Below are positions 36,448-45,459 of a DNA stretch of 64,000 nt, piece by piece. The DNA lies in assembly GCF_000504245.1 (NCBI RefSeq), contig NZ_KI632509.1, positions 5,111,502 through 5,175,501 of the forward strand, given 5' to 3'. The notes beneath the pieces are model-generated. The model searched no databases. It was given only the letters and a program-made list of their open reading frames with translations, and was not told the DNA's origin. Numbering within the stretch: position 1 is the first letter of the stretch; each line of letters opens with the position of its first letter. The DNA is from Haloechinothrix halophila YIM 93223 (GTDB lineage Bacteria > Actinomycetota > Actinomycetes > Mycobacteriales > Pseudonocardiaceae). Position numbers and translations under genes: made by a program.

Positions 36448-36501
36448 GTGGATCTTGAGGCGTTGTGGTGATACGTGTCGCCACAACGCCTCAAGATCCA
36501 C
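36448..36501. repeat. Palindromic repeat, copy 3
   Basis: A perfect 21-base inverted repeat (36448-36468 with 36481-36501), starting GTGGATCTTGAGGCGTTGTG, around TGATACGTGTCG. Nearly the same as copy 1. It is located 30 bases after the acyl-CoA dehydrogenase gene and could act as its terminator. Confidence 0.88.
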
Positions 36502-36624
36502 GCACGCCAGCGCGCGAGCCGCCCGCACCACGTGCCATGCACCGAACCCGTAGGAATCTCGCTCTATCGGGCGTACTCTCTGTCGCGCCACACAATGGCG
36601 TTGGCGGATGGAGAGGTGATCAGC

Positions 36625-38097
36625 ATGGCTTCAATGGATCGACGTTCGGTGCTGCGCGGGGCAGCCGTCGCCGCTGGCGGGGCGGTATTGGGTGGCCCGT
36701 TCGCCGGGTTCCTCGCGCGCGAAGCGGCAGCGGGCCAGCCACCACATCGGGACCTCCGGCCGGTGCCGGACCTGCGTGACGGGACAGTCCGGTTGTGGCT
36801 GCCGGAGGGCTTCCAGTACCGCTCGTTCCACGACAAGGACGGCCCGGTCATCACCCTGGACGACGGCACGACACTGCCCGGCCGCCACGACGGTATGGCC
36901 GCGTTCCCAGGACCGGACGGGAATGTCTGGCTGGTCCGTAACCACGAGGTCAATGGGAACAGCCCCGGTGGCGCGTTCGGCCCAGGTGATCCCTACGACG
37001 GCGCCGCACTCGGCGGCACGACGACAGTGCTGGTCACGCCGTTCGGCGAGGTGGTCGAGTCGTTCACCAGCATCAACGGCACGATGATGAACTGCTCCGG
37101 CGGGCCGATGCCGTGGGGCAGCTGGGTCACCTGCGAGGAGACCATCAACGGCCCCGACGTGGGCCCCGACTTCACCGGAACGCCCAACGTGGACCTCGAG
37201 CAGCCGCATGGGTTCATCTTCGACGTGCCAGCGGGCGGGCAATCCGACCGGAAGCCGATCCGCAAGGCTGGCCGGTTCGCGCACGAGGCCGTCGCGTTCG
37301 ACCCGCACGAAGGCATCCTTTATCTCACCGAGGACAACTTCGCCTTCGCGTCCGGGTTCTACCGCTACATCCCGCCGGAACACCCGATGGACGCGGGCAG
37401 GCTGCTCGACGGTGGCAGGCTGCAGATGCTGGCGGTGGCTGGCACCCCGAACGCGGATCTGGCGAAGTCCCAGCGGAAACACGCGACCTTCGACGTCACC
37501 TGGGTGGACATCGACGATCCCGACCCCGACTTCCCGTACACGCCCGGCGAACCAGCCCCCACCAGCAACGACGAGGCCATCACCTACGTCGGCGAGCAGG
37601 GCAGGGCGCGGGGCGCGGCGTGGTTCTCCCGGCTGGAAGGCTGCGTCTACGACCACGGAATGATCTATTTCTGCTCCACCCAAGGCGGCGGCGAGTCCGA
37701 GGGTGGCACTGGACCAACCGGCGGTTACGGCAACGGCCACGGCCAGATCTGGGCGTACAACACCCACGCGGGAACGCTGAAGATGCTCTACGAGTCGCCT
37801 GGTGAGGAGAAGCTCGACTTCCCGGACAACGTGACGACGTCCGCGCGCGGCACGCTCGTGCTCTGCGAGGACGGCCCCGGCGACAACTACCTGCGCGGGC
37901 TGAACCGGGGAGGGCAGATCTTCGACATCGCGCTCAACCGGTTGCGCAGGAACGACCCGCCACACGAACCCCGTTTCGACGAGGAGTTCGCGGGCACCAC
38001 GTTCAGCCAGGACGGGCACACGCTCTACGTCAACATCCAGTCCTCCGACGGCGTCACGTTCGCCATCTGGGGACCGTGGCAGAAGATCAGGGTGTAG
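36625..38097 (+). CDS. Tat-exported DUF839 / PhoX-like protein
   Basis: A 490-residue protein. A twin-arginine signal (MASMDRRSVLRGAAVAAGG...) is followed by a beta-propeller. The DUF839/PhoX blocks are WLVRNHEVNGNSP, GGTTTVLVTPFGEVVESFTSINGT, NCSGGPMPWGSWVTCEET, GRFAHEAVAFDP, LYLTEDN and NGHGQIWAYNTHAGTL. In PhoX these residues bind iron and calcium for phosphatase activity; related DUF839 proteins have unknown roles. The start (36625) has GGAGAGG. It is convergent with a molybdenum hydroxylase that is also Tat-exported. Confidence 0.87.
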   Translation: MASMDRRSVLRGAAVAAGGAVLGGPFAGFLAREAAAGQPPHRDLRPVPDLRDGTVRLWLPEGFQYRSFHDKDGPVITLDDGTTLPGRHDGMAAFPGPDGNVWLVRNHEVNGNSPGGAFGPGDPYDGAALGGTTTVLVTPFGEVVESFTSINGTMMNCSGGPMPWGSWVTCEETINGPDVGPDFTGTPNVDLEQPHGFIFDVPAGGQSDRKPIRKAGRFAHEAVAFDPHEGILYLTEDNFAFASGFYRYIPPEHPMDAGRLLDGGRLQMLAVAGTPNADLAKSQRKHATFDVTWVDIDDPDPDFPYTPGEPAPTSNDEAITYVGEQGRARGAAWFSRLEGCVYDHGMIYFCSTQGGGESEGGTGPTGGYGNGHGQIWAYNTHAGTLKMLYESPGEEKLDFPDNVTTSARGTLVLCEDGPGDNYLRGLNRGGQIFDIALNRLRRNDPPHEPRFDEEFAGTTFSQDGHTLYVNIQSSDGVTFAIWGPWQKIRV

Positions 38098-38105
38098 CCA
38101 GAGCG

Positions 38106-38135
38106 GACCGGGCGCTCAACGCAGAGCGCCCGGTC
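38106..38135. terminator. Bidirectional terminator
   Basis: GACCGGGCGCTC (38106-38117), loop AACGCA, then GAGCGCCCGGTC (38124-38135): a perfect 12-base stem between the convergent DUF839 gene and the (2Fe-2S) subunit gene. Confidence 0.88.
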
Positions 38136-38147
38136 TCACCTCAGCGT

Positions 38148-38624
38148 TCACATCTTCTCGGCGCCGTCCTTGATCGCCTCGCGGATACGGGCGTAGGTAC
38201 CGCAGCGGCAGATGTTGCGGATCTCGTCGATGTCCGCGTCGCTGATCTCGTGGCCCTCGTCGCGGGCCTGCCGCACCTTGGCGACGGCGGCCATGATCTG
38301 CCCCGGCTGGCAGTAGCCGCACTGGGCGACGTCGCGCTCCAGCCAGGCTTTCTGCATCGGGTGCAGATCCTCGCCGACGGTGTCCGGCAGCCCCTCGATC
38401 GTGGTGATCTCGTCGCCGCCCTTGATGTCGCCGACCCGCACCGAGCACGGGTTGAACGCCTTGCCGTTGATGTGGCTGGTGCACGCCTTGCAGACGTTGA
38501 TGCCGCAGCCGTACTTCGGCCCGTTGATGCCGAGGACGTCGCGCAGCACCCAGAGCAGCCGCACGTCGGCCTCGATCTTCACGTGGACGCGCTCGCCGTT
38601 GACGATGAAAGTGTGTGTACGCAC
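38148..38624 (-). CDS. (2Fe-2S) small subunit of molybdenum hydroxylase
   Basis: A 158-residue iron-sulfur subunit of the IorA/CoxS type. The plant-type cluster is bound by YGCGINVCKACTSHING (C-x4-C-x2-C) with CSVR. The second cluster is bound by QCGYCQPGQIMAA and RNICRCGTYARI. The GTG at 38624 has an AAAGGAG site. It has no signal of its own, so it is probably exported folded together with the Tat-targeted large subunit. It passes electrons from the molybdenum site to an outside acceptor. Confidence 0.9.
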   Translation of the reverse strand: MRTHTFIVNGERVHVKIEADVRLLWVLRDVLGINGPKYGCGINVCKACTSHINGKAFNPCSVRVGDIKGGDEITTIEGLPDTVGEDLHPMQKAWLERDVAQCGYCQPGQIMAAVAKVRQARDEGHEISDADIDEIRNICRCGTYARIREAIKDGAEKM

Positions 38625-38634
38625 GAATGCTCCT

Positions 38635-40995
38635 TTAGTACGCGAACTTGAGGCCGTTGGTCGGTGACGGCGGAAGCGGCGGCACGGTCGGCTTGGGCGT
38701 GAAGCTGAGCGTGTCGTGGTTGATCGGGAAGCTGGTCGGGACCGTCCCGGTCGCGCGGGCATAGGCGCAGGCGACGGCGGCCATCGCCGACGGGACACCG
38801 AGCTCGCCAGCACCGCCCGGCTCCCCCGTGGTCGGCGGCATCACGATGACCCTGGTCTCGAACGGCGCGTTCCAGTGCCGGGTGTAGAAGTAGTCGTCCC
38901 AGCTGCCCTCGAGCAGCACGCCGTCGCGCAGGTGCAGGCTGGACGTCAGCGCCTGCGCGATGCCGTCCATGATGCCGCCCTGCATCTGGGCTTGCAGTCC
39001 ACGCGGGTTGATCGCCAGCCCCGCGTCGACCGCCATGACGACCTTGGTCACGCGCGGACCCGTGACAGCGTTGCGGACATCCCGATTGACCGTCTCATCG
39101 CGACAGTCGATTTCGACCAGACACGCTGTAGCGCCCTTGTACTCCTTGTGGACGGTGATCGCCTGCGCCGTTCCCGGCGCCATGTCGCGGCCCCACTCGC
39201 CTTCCTGCGCGGCCTTGTCGAGTACCGCACGGACCCGGTCGTCGTCGACGAACTCGCGCCGGAACTCGTACGGGTCCTTGCCCATCTTGTCGGCGATCTG
39301 GTCGACAATCAGCTCCTGCGCGGTGCGGACGTCGGGGTTGACCAGGTTGCGCACGCTGCCGGTCGGGAACGTGTCGTAGGTGTAGATCTCCTCGAGGCCA
39401 TGCGACACCGAGCCGAAGTGGTACGGCACGTTGACCGTCGCGTTGAACACCGGCTTCGCATAGCCTTCCTCGTTGGCCATGCCCATCGACGGCACCGTGC
39501 CGACCTTCGCGCTGATGATCTCGCCGAAGCCTTGGGTGTAGTCGGTGGCGACGCTGGTGTGCAACTGCTCGAAGGTGAGCACGTTGCCGCCGGAGACGCT
39601 GGCGCGCACGCGCGAGGTGCACATCGGGTGCATCCGGCCCTGACGACACTCGTCGGTGCGGTGCCACATCAGCTTCACCGGCTGGCCCATCTTTCGCGAC
39701 GCCTCGGTCGCTTCGAGGACGACGTCGTTGAACATGCGGCGACCGAACGCGCCACCGGCCTGCTCGACATGCACGGTCACCGCGTCCAGCGGCAGCCCCA
39801 GCTGCTCGGCGACCTGCTCCTGACACAGGATTGGCGCCTGCAACGGCGCCCAGATCTCGGCACGATCGGCACGGACGTCGGTGACAGCCGTGTTGGGTTC
39901 CAGCGCGGCGTTGTTGCGGAAGTGGAAGACGAAGTCGCCCTCGACGACCTCGCCGGTGTGAAGCAGGCTGAAGTCCGCCTCGGCCTCCCGCAGCGTGGCG
40001 AGCACCGTGTCATCGGACTCGCTGTCGACCGTGCCGGGGTTCCAGGTGACATCGAGCGCGTTGACGGCATCGATGCACTGACCGAACGTCTTCGCGCGCA
40101 CGGCGATGCCGGTGGCGATCTGGACGACGTGGGTGACGCCGGGCATCTGCCGCACCTGGTCGGCGTTCGCCACCGACCGCGGCGTGCCCTTGATCGTCGG
40201 CGGGCGGCAGATCATCGTCGGCAACGCATCGGGGACGGCGCGATCCATGGCGAAGGTCTTGCGCCCGGTGATGGCGGCCAGCGCGTCGATCCGGTTGCGC
40301 GGCGTGCCGATGACGGTGAACTCGGACGGGTCCTTGAGCGTCGCCTCGACTTCCGTTGTCCGCTGGCTCGCGGCACGCGCGGTCAGTTCGCCATAGGCGA
40401 CGGCACGGCCGTCAGGTGCGTACACGACACCGGCGCGCACGGTCAGCCGATCGACGGTGACACCGAGCTGGACCGCGGCGGCGCCCAGCAATCGCTCGCG
40501 CGCGATCGCGGCAGCCGTCCGAATCGGCTCGTACATGGAGATGGCGGTGTTGGACGCCGCGGTGAACTGATTGAACAGCAGCTCGGGGCGCGCGTCGGCG
40601 AGTGTCACGTTGATCTTGTCGAGGGGTAGTTCCAGTTCCTCGGCGATCAGCATGGCCGCCATCGTGGTGATGCCCTGGCCGCTTTCGGCGCGCGGCATGT
40701 CGAACGACGCCGTGCCGTCGGAGTTGATCACGACCGCGATCAGGTTGGACGTCGGTCGCGCCGCCAGCGTCAGCAGGTCGTTGAGATCGTAGATCTCCGA
40801 TTGTTCCGGCGGTGACGGGATCACGGCATCGGCCGCGCGGGGAGCGGTGGTGGACTGACCAAGATGTGCCGCTACCGCCAAGGTCGGTGCGGCGACCAGA
40901 TACCCGAGGAACCGGCGGCGGCCGACGTTCCTGGCAGGTTCTTGGGGCGCGTTCTCCGAGCTTGGTTCCTCAGACGAACCACGGTGTTCCATCAA
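38635..40995 (-). CDS. Molybdopterin-binding large subunit, isoquinoline 1-oxidoreductase-like
   Basis: A 786-residue xanthine-oxidase-family subunit of the IorB type. A Tat signal lies near residues 20-50 (NVGRRRFLGYLVAAPTLAVAA). The aldehyde oxidase/xanthine dehydrogenase a/b and molybdopterin domains follow, with EQAGGAFGRRMFND, PRAESGQGITTMAAML and the C-terminal GGAGELGVPSAMAAVACA, whose Glu is the general base. There is no FAD subunit gene, as usual for this group. It hydroxylates N-heterocycles or aldehydes on the cell surface. The real substrate is unknown. It precedes the small-subunit gene by ~10 bases. Confidence 0.9.
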   Translation of the reverse strand: MMEHRGSSEEPSSENAPQEPARNVGRRRFLGYLVAAPTLAVAAHLGQSTTAPRAADAVIPSPPEQSEIYDLNDLLTLAARPTSNLIAVVINSDGTASFDMPRAESGQGITTMAAMLIAEELELPLDKINVTLADARPELLFNQFTAASNTAISMYEPIRTAAAIARERLLGAAAVQLGVTVDRLTVRAGVVYAPDGRAVAYGELTARAASQRTTEVEATLKDPSEFTVIGTPRNRIDALAAITGRKTFAMDRAVPDALPTMICRPPTIKGTPRSVANADQVRQMPGVTHVVQIATGIAVRAKTFGQCIDAVNALDVTWNPGTVDSESDDTVLATLREAEADFSLLHTGEVVEGDFVFHFRNNAALEPNTAVTDVRADRAEIWAPLQAPILCQEQVAEQLGLPLDAVTVHVEQAGGAFGRRMFNDVVLEATEASRKMGQPVKLMWHRTDECRQGRMHPMCTSRVRASVSGGNVLTFEQLHTSVATDYTQGFGEIISAKVGTVPSMGMANEEGYAKPVFNATVNVPYHFGSVSHGLEEIYTYDTFPTGSVRNLVNPDVRTAQELIVDQIADKMGKDPYEFRREFVDDDRVRAVLDKAAQEGEWGRDMAPGTAQAITVHKEYKGATACLVEIDCRDETVNRDVRNAVTGPRVTKVVMAVDAGLAINPRGLQAQMQGGIMDGIAQALTSSLHLRDGVLLEGSWDDYFYTRHWNAPFETRVIVMPPTTGEPGGAGELGVPSAMAAVACAYARATGTVPTSFPINHDTLSFTPKPTVPPLPPSPTNGLKFAY

Positions 40996-41439
40996 GCTGT
41001 CCTCTCGAACGACCCAGGCGGACTCACCCGGGCATGGTGATCGACTTCCGCGATCGGGGGTGCGATGCGATAACGACTCACGTTGGGGCGTGATGACGAT
41101 CTTGATCTAGATGGCGGCCCATCATGCCGTCGTGAGTTCTATTCGCATCCCCCATTCGGATGAGGATTGATCGAGACAGACCATCAGCGGCGCGGTCGGC
41201 GGCCGGATGCGGTCAACGACGCCTTCGCTGCGCTGGGCACCGACACGCCAGCGACCACATTGCAGTCTGGCTCGCCTACCAGCCGGAAACGGCGCTCCCA
41301 GGCTCCCCACGCCCAGCGAGGTGTGGCTGCGACTGCTGGAGGCCGACCGCGGCCTCGGATAGCGGCGGAACGCTCGTTGCCTGTTCCACGCTGAAGCTTC
41401 ACCAAAGCTCATCTGACGGCGCTTCGAATTTGCAGTTGC
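40996..41439. other. Intergenic region without a clear gene
   Basis: About 440 bases upstream of the molybdenum hydroxylase operon. I find no frame with a recognisable product. It marks the border where base composition falls into the immunity-like block. Confidence 0.5.
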
Positions 41440-41691
41440 TTACTTTGCTTCGACTAACTCTCGGGCGAATCCGATGAGATCCGCCATGAGCGCAGCGGAG
41501 ACATCGCCGGACTGCGGATCGACGCTGAGCAACGCTGAGGACCAGTCACCACCGTCCGGCACAACGATAGCGGCGAATGACGATGACGTCGGATCATTGC
41601 GGTAGCGGAACTCGATCACTCGTTCCGCAGCTACAACGTCGTCAAAGTCCACTACGTCGATCTCGACGTCGCCGAACGTTACCGCCTCCAC
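41440..41691 (-). CDS. Small acidic hypothetical protein (immunity-like block)
   Basis: An 83-residue acidic protein beginning with a GTG (MEAVTFGDVEIDVVDF...). It is predicted as beta-rich, without membrane segments or Cys. I do not recognise the family. It lies 12 bases behind the frameshifted SUKH-like gene and is probably part of the same transcript. Small acidic proteins of this type are common immunity proteins, but that is inference from location. Confidence 0.55.
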   Translation of the reverse strand: MEAVTFGDVEIDVVDFDDVVAAERVIEFRYRNDPTSSSFAAIVVPDGGDWSSALLSVDPQSGDVSAALMADLIGFARELVEAK

Positions 41692-41703
41692 TCCAGACCT
41701 ACC

Positions 41704-42257
41704 TCACATCGACGAAACCGCCTGCGACAACTCTTGGTGCAAGTAGTCGAGGAATCCCGACAATCCGTCTGGTATTTTCTGCACTCCAGAATCCTCAACG
41801 TCATACGTGGAACCGATAAGCGACCCACCGCTGAGCGATAAACCGTATCACCGACGCGGTTCAGCGCAAATAGTCCACCGCCCCCGTCTGACCCGAAAAT
41901 CGTAATGCAGTCTTCGACGGCTCCGACGACTGCTGTCGGCTGACCACCCTTCGCTCCGTCAACGACAGCCTGCGCCGAATGGATGAACATTCCATTCCCC
42001 GCGTCAGGCAACGTGACCTCGTCAACTCGCGAGTAGAAGCCGATAAGGTCGCGATGGACACTGACAATAGAGAGAGCCTGAACTACCTCATCTCCGCGTT
42101 CAGGGGTCGCCTTCGATACGGCGTTCTCTCCAGGCGGGCAGCCGGAACTCGCCTCGAAGTCATTCATCAGAATCGAGGCAAGGTCCGACACTTCATCGAT
42201 CCAACTATCTAGGCTCTCTCCAGAAGTAGGCACCGCATCCCCTATGATTCGCTTCAA
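41704..42257 (-). pseudogene. SMI1/KNR4 (SUKH)-like immunity gene, frameshifted
   Basis: The first frame gives MKRIIGDAVPTSGESLDSW...GGGGLFALNRVGDTVYRSA. The protein then continues in the next frame as GGSLIGSTYDVEDSGVQKIPDGLSGFLDYLHQELSQAVSSM. One missing base near 41830 would join them to a protein of about 184 residues. The LFALNR...VYRL and FLDYLHQEL pattern is that of SUKH-fold immunity proteins (the part that ends with 'FL..L'). It is broken here unless the shift is a sequence error. Confidence 0.6.
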
Positions 42258-42306
42258 CTTGTGTCATCACGGTCACGAGCCCACTCTGGGATCGAACTGC
42301 TCAGCT

Positions 42307-43104
42307 CTACCCAGCATTCCCAGAGACCCAGTCGACCAGTTTCTCGAACTCTGCCACCAGGCGGTCGGCATGCACGTCAGGCAAATATTTCTCACGTGGA
42401 GAAGGGTCGACATCAAAGTCAATAGCCGACACCTGAACCTCACCTGAATCCCAGACCGTCAGAAAGAACCCTCTTTCCTCCCTCGCTACATAGACCCCGA
42501 ATGAGTTCTTTTCCTCTCGCTCCGGAGAGTCGAATATCTCAAGCGTGTATCCTGCTCCTTCGAGGTTAGGTCGCGCCTCGTCGACTCGCGCCTTGAGCGC
42601 GCCAAGCAGGGGTCTCCCCTCAGAGGGAACGTGGGCGACAGTCACTACACCGGAGAAAGAACTCTCCACTACAACTCGATCACTAGGAGAGTAGATCCAG
42701 AACTCTGGAAATATTTCCATAATCCCCGGCAGGTGAGAAACGGAAAATTCGATCCCCATCGCCACACTTGGAACCGTCAAACTACCCCAAAGGAAAACAA
42801 GACTCCTAACACTCGGCATGAACTGCTGAATTATGACGCTCAGCTGGAAGGAGTCCGAATCCATCGAGCCGAGCACAAGCCCATCGGGCACCGCACTCCA
42901 CTGGATCGTGCCGTCCGAGTTGCGCGGGTAACAGTTAAGACTTTCGCTCTCGTAGTGAAGATGCTGATCCACGTTTAGCAACTCCACCTCCGGCTTCCCA
43001 ACCCAGATCAGCCGTCGATCACCCTGGTTATCTGCACGAGCGACTCGGACCATGGATCGCGGCAGGAGGTCCGGCCTGGTTCCGTATACACCTTCAAGCG
43101 TCAC
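42307..43104 (-). CDS. Hypothetical protein, immunity-like block
   Basis: A 265-residue soluble protein I cannot name. It starts MTLEGVYGTRPDLLPRSMVRVARADNQG and contains LVFLWGSLTVPSVAMGIEFSV, VVVESSFSGVVTVAHVPSEG and a Glu/Asp-rich C-terminus ending LVAEFEKLVDWVSGNAG. No catalytic motifs, no signal, one Cys. It lies between SUKH-like genes on the same strand in a lower-GC stretch, so an immunity or accessory role is the best guess. Confidence 0.6.
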   Translation of the reverse strand: MTLEGVYGTRPDLLPRSMVRVARADNQGDRRLIWVGKPEVELLNVDQHLHYESESLNCYPRNSDGTIQWSAVPDGLVLGSMDSDSFQLSVIIQQFMPSVRSLVFLWGSLTVPSVAMGIEFSVSHLPGIMEIFPEFWIYSPSDRVVVESSFSGVVTVAHVPSEGRPLLGALKARVDEARPNLEGAGYTLEIFDSPEREEKNSFGVYVAREERGFFLTVWDSGEVQVSAIDFDVDPSPREKYLPDVHADRLVAEFEKLVDWVSGNAG

Positions 43105-43151
43105 GAACTACCACCGAGAATTCTTGCAACATAGCCTCCTAGAATGCAGAT

Positions 43152-43646
43152 TCAGTCAGATTCCCGCCAGCGCGTTATGGCACGCTGACACAGGGACAAT
43201 GCGAAGGATCCGAAGTCGTCACCGAGCTTTTCCATGCTCTCGCGGTCCACAACTCCGGGATGCCAAACCACGACCGGATACTCACCTTCTTGATCTACTT
43301 GGGAAGAAGCTAGGACAACAAGGCCGTCCATTCCATCGAACATCACAACGATCAAATCGGACGGCATTCGGTACTGACTGCGAGCATCCAACGTTTCCGT
43401 TACAGAGCCCAGCAGCTTCTGCCCCATCGCGGTCGTCTGGTACAAGCCGAGAAATTCTTCACCAGCGATATCCCAGGTCCCGATCTCCTCAATCATGCGA
43501 CGGTACGAGGGAGGAATCCCGACACCCAGATCACGCTCGGCAGCCGCTATTTTCCCTGCGTCACAACCCTCAGCGTGGTTCGCGATGTCATCGTTCCCGC
43601 GAACCAGTTCAATCAGTCGCTCGCTCGCCTCGACAGCGTTCATCAT
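43152..43646 (-). CDS. SMI1/KNR4 (SUKH)-family immunity protein
   Basis: A 164-residue SUKH-fold protein. The family signature is IAAAERDLGVGIPPSYRRMIEEIGTWDIAGEEFLGLY (residues 33-69). This is followed by the beta strands (DLIVVMFDGMDGLVVLASS) and the terminal helix (SFALSLCQRAI). SUKH proteins neutralise many polymorphic and contact-dependent toxins, usually nucleases. No toxin gene is next to it here. It is intact, in an array with a broken SUKH-like gene. Confidence 0.82.
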   Translation of the reverse strand: MMNAVEASERLIELVRGNDDIANHAEGCDAGKIAAAERDLGVGIPPSYRRMIEEIGTWDIAGEEFLGLYQTTAMGQKLLGSVTETLDARSQYRMPSDLIVVMFDGMDGLVVLASSQVDQEGEYPVVVWHPGVVDRESMEKLGDDFGSFALSLCQRAITRWRESD

Positions 43647-43837
43647 CCACCAAATCCTGCCGTTCGATCCTTCCAGTACTGGACCTTCCAGGCATCGAAG
43701 GAATCTCGATCACTTCCACTGGGGGCTTCGTGCCCGCCTTCCAGTGCAACTGATGTTTTCCAAAGTGTATCGGGTGCCACCTCAGCAATATCTACAGACC
43801 TGAAACTGAGAATCTGCAAGAACGACGCCAGCGCGAC

Positions 43838-44356
43838 CTATCCCCACGAAGACGTGCTACTCGCCGGAATCTTATAAGAAAGCGCCAAAGACTTATCAAA
43901 GAACACTACAAGAGAATCTGGTGAGTACGTGAATCCAGACCCCTCAGCCTCAGCCTCCCCTAAAGCAACTACCACTCTTGACTCATTGGAGAATTCAAAG
44001 CGATACGACCAAGGCATTTCTGGGCACCCCTCATTAGGCACATGCCAGACTGGAGTGATGTTTTCGATTGATTCCCCGGAAAATACTCTCCAATCGACGT
44101 GATCGCTCACGTCGATGGCATCTCCCGGCAAGTCGACATCCAGTTCTTCGGGGGGCCTCAATTCGATCGCCAGTCCTTCATTGACACCATCCATAACCCA
44201 AGACAGAACCAACGCGGCGCCGCTTGACATGACCAGCACTACCGCCATGTCGACTTCGTGGACGCGATCTTCCCTGTGACCTTCAGGCCACATATCACCT
44301 TGCGGTACCACATAGTGGACCGCCCTCACAGCGTCCCTCACGACAGTGTCCCGCAT
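43838..44356 (-). CDS. Hypothetical protein, immunity-like block
   Basis: A 172-residue acidic protein. The N-terminal half has a hydrophobic strand-rich core (VDMAVVLVMSSGAALVLSWVMDG) and PPEELDVDLPGDAIDVSDHVDW. The second half is WSYRFEFSNESRVVVALGEAEAEGSG, ending FFDKSLALSYKIP. No known motif. The ~190 bases downstream (43647-43837) hold no gene I can support. Base composition and strand match the other genes of this block, so it may be another immunity protein. Confidence 0.6.
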   Translation of the reverse strand: MRDTVVRDAVRAVHYVVPQGDMWPEGHREDRVHEVDMAVVLVMSSGAALVLSWVMDGVNEGLAIELRPPEELDVDLPGDAIDVSDHVDWRVFSGESIENITPVWHVPNEGCPEMPWSYRFEFSNESRVVVALGEAEAEGSGFTYSPDSLVVFFDKSLALSYKIPASSTSSWG

Positions 44357-44634
44357 GGCGGCAAGGTCACCGCCCTCATGGTGCCCGCGCGGCCCATGGC
44401 TGAACTAACAACATCCCTAATACCGCCCGAAGTACTGAAACACGTCGTCAGCGTCGAATGTCGCTCCAATTCCACCCGGACCAGCAGGATCCGACATGAT
44501 GTACCGTGTCACGCTGGAAAGTTCCCATATGTTACCGAAGTCGCAACTGTATCCGCCGGAATGAACCTCCGGCCACTGGGGCGAGGGTTCCGCGCTTCAC
44601 TGGGGTCTTAGCTGATGATCCCTAGCCTCGGCAG

Positions 44635-45264
44635 ATGACCTCAGACAACAAGACCGACACCACGTCGGCCGCCGCCGATGCCGACACTGAGCAGGCAGCC
44701 GCAGCGGTAACCGAGGACGACGCCCAGCACTCCGACGCTCCCGACACCGACATCGCACACGACGACGCCTCGGGGACGAGCGAAGCCGAGGGTGACAGCA
44801 CCCCGGCTGGTGCGAACGCGACGGGTACCAGCGAGGCGAAAACCGCGGACTTCAGCAGCGTTGGAACGGGAGCGATCGCCGTCGTCAGTGCCGGGCTGGG
44901 GCTGGCGTCGATCACCGGCACCTCGCTCGGCGACATGCTGCGCTTCCGCAAGGAGATCATCGGCCAGATCGACCTCCGCTCCAGTGGGGGCGGAGACCAG
45001 GTTGAGGTCGCATACGGCGCGCCGTGGGACACGCTCTCGCTGGTCAACGGCGTCTTCGCGCTCCTCGCCGTCATCCTCGGCGGTGCGCTTGTCGCCATCT
45101 ACGCGGGACGGTCGGACGCTCGGCAGTGGGTGAAGGCCGTCGCACTCGGCGGTGCGCTGCTCGGCGTCATCGGTCTCGGGATCGCGGGCGGCATGTATCT
45201 CGACCTGTTCGGTTCGCAGCCCGTACTGCCGCAGGCACCGTCCGTTCCAGGCGCTGGCGGCTGA
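44635..45264 (+). CDS. Hypothetical membrane protein with acidic N-terminus
   Basis: A 209-residue protein. Residues 1-70 are Asp/Ala/Thr/Ser-rich and disordered. Three hydrophobic segments follow (GTGAIAVVSAGLGLASI, LVNGVFALLAVILGGALVAIYAG, VALGGALLGVIGLGIAGGMYL). Between the first two lies a soluble loop (RFRKEIIGQIDLRSSGGG). I do not recognise the family. It ends at a strong hairpin, 195 bases before the selenoprotein gene, so it is separate from that gene. Confidence 0.7.
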   Translation: MTSDNKTDTTSAAADADTEQAAAAVTEDDAQHSDAPDTDIAHDDASGTSEAEGDSTPAGANATGTSEAKTADFSSVGTGAIAVVSAGLGLASITGTSLGDMLRFRKEIIGQIDLRSSGGGDQVEVAYGAPWDTLSLVNGVFALLAVILGGALVAIYAGRSDARQWVKAVALGGALLGVIGLGIAGGMYLDLFGSQPVLPQAPSVPGAGG

Positions 45265-45270
45265 CACCGC

Positions 45271-45310
45271 GTCACGCGGCCTTGGCAACCTGCCGTCGAG
45301 GCCGCGTGAC
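45271..45310 (+). terminator. Hairpin terminator
   Basis: GTCACGCGGCCT (45271-45282) pairs perfectly with AGGCCGCGTGAC (45299-45310), seven bases after the membrane protein stop. Confidence 0.85.
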
Positions 45311-45459
45311 CACGCTGACTAGCGCCGGACGGCGTCCGGCATGCGCCACCACTCGACGCGATGGACGTCGAGTGCCTCGTACCGCCGGTGCTCGAGAGGT
45401 TGCGCCCGCAGCGCGTCCCGACTCATGCTGAACATCGAGTCGATCAACGGAGGGACGCG

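Noticed and set aside
34685-36484. A 599-codon minus-strand frame opposite the ligase and dehydrogenase genes
   Set aside because: Shadow of two real genes, with no ribosome site and start inside palindromic repeat copy 3.
38716-40629. A 637-codon plus-strand frame opposite the molybdenum hydroxylase
   Set aside because: Shadow frame; the minus-strand protein has full-length family motifs.
41000-41440. Possible gene upstream of the molybdenum hydroxylase
   Set aside because: Several short frames exist on both strands but none has a ribosome site, good codon use or a recognisable motif.
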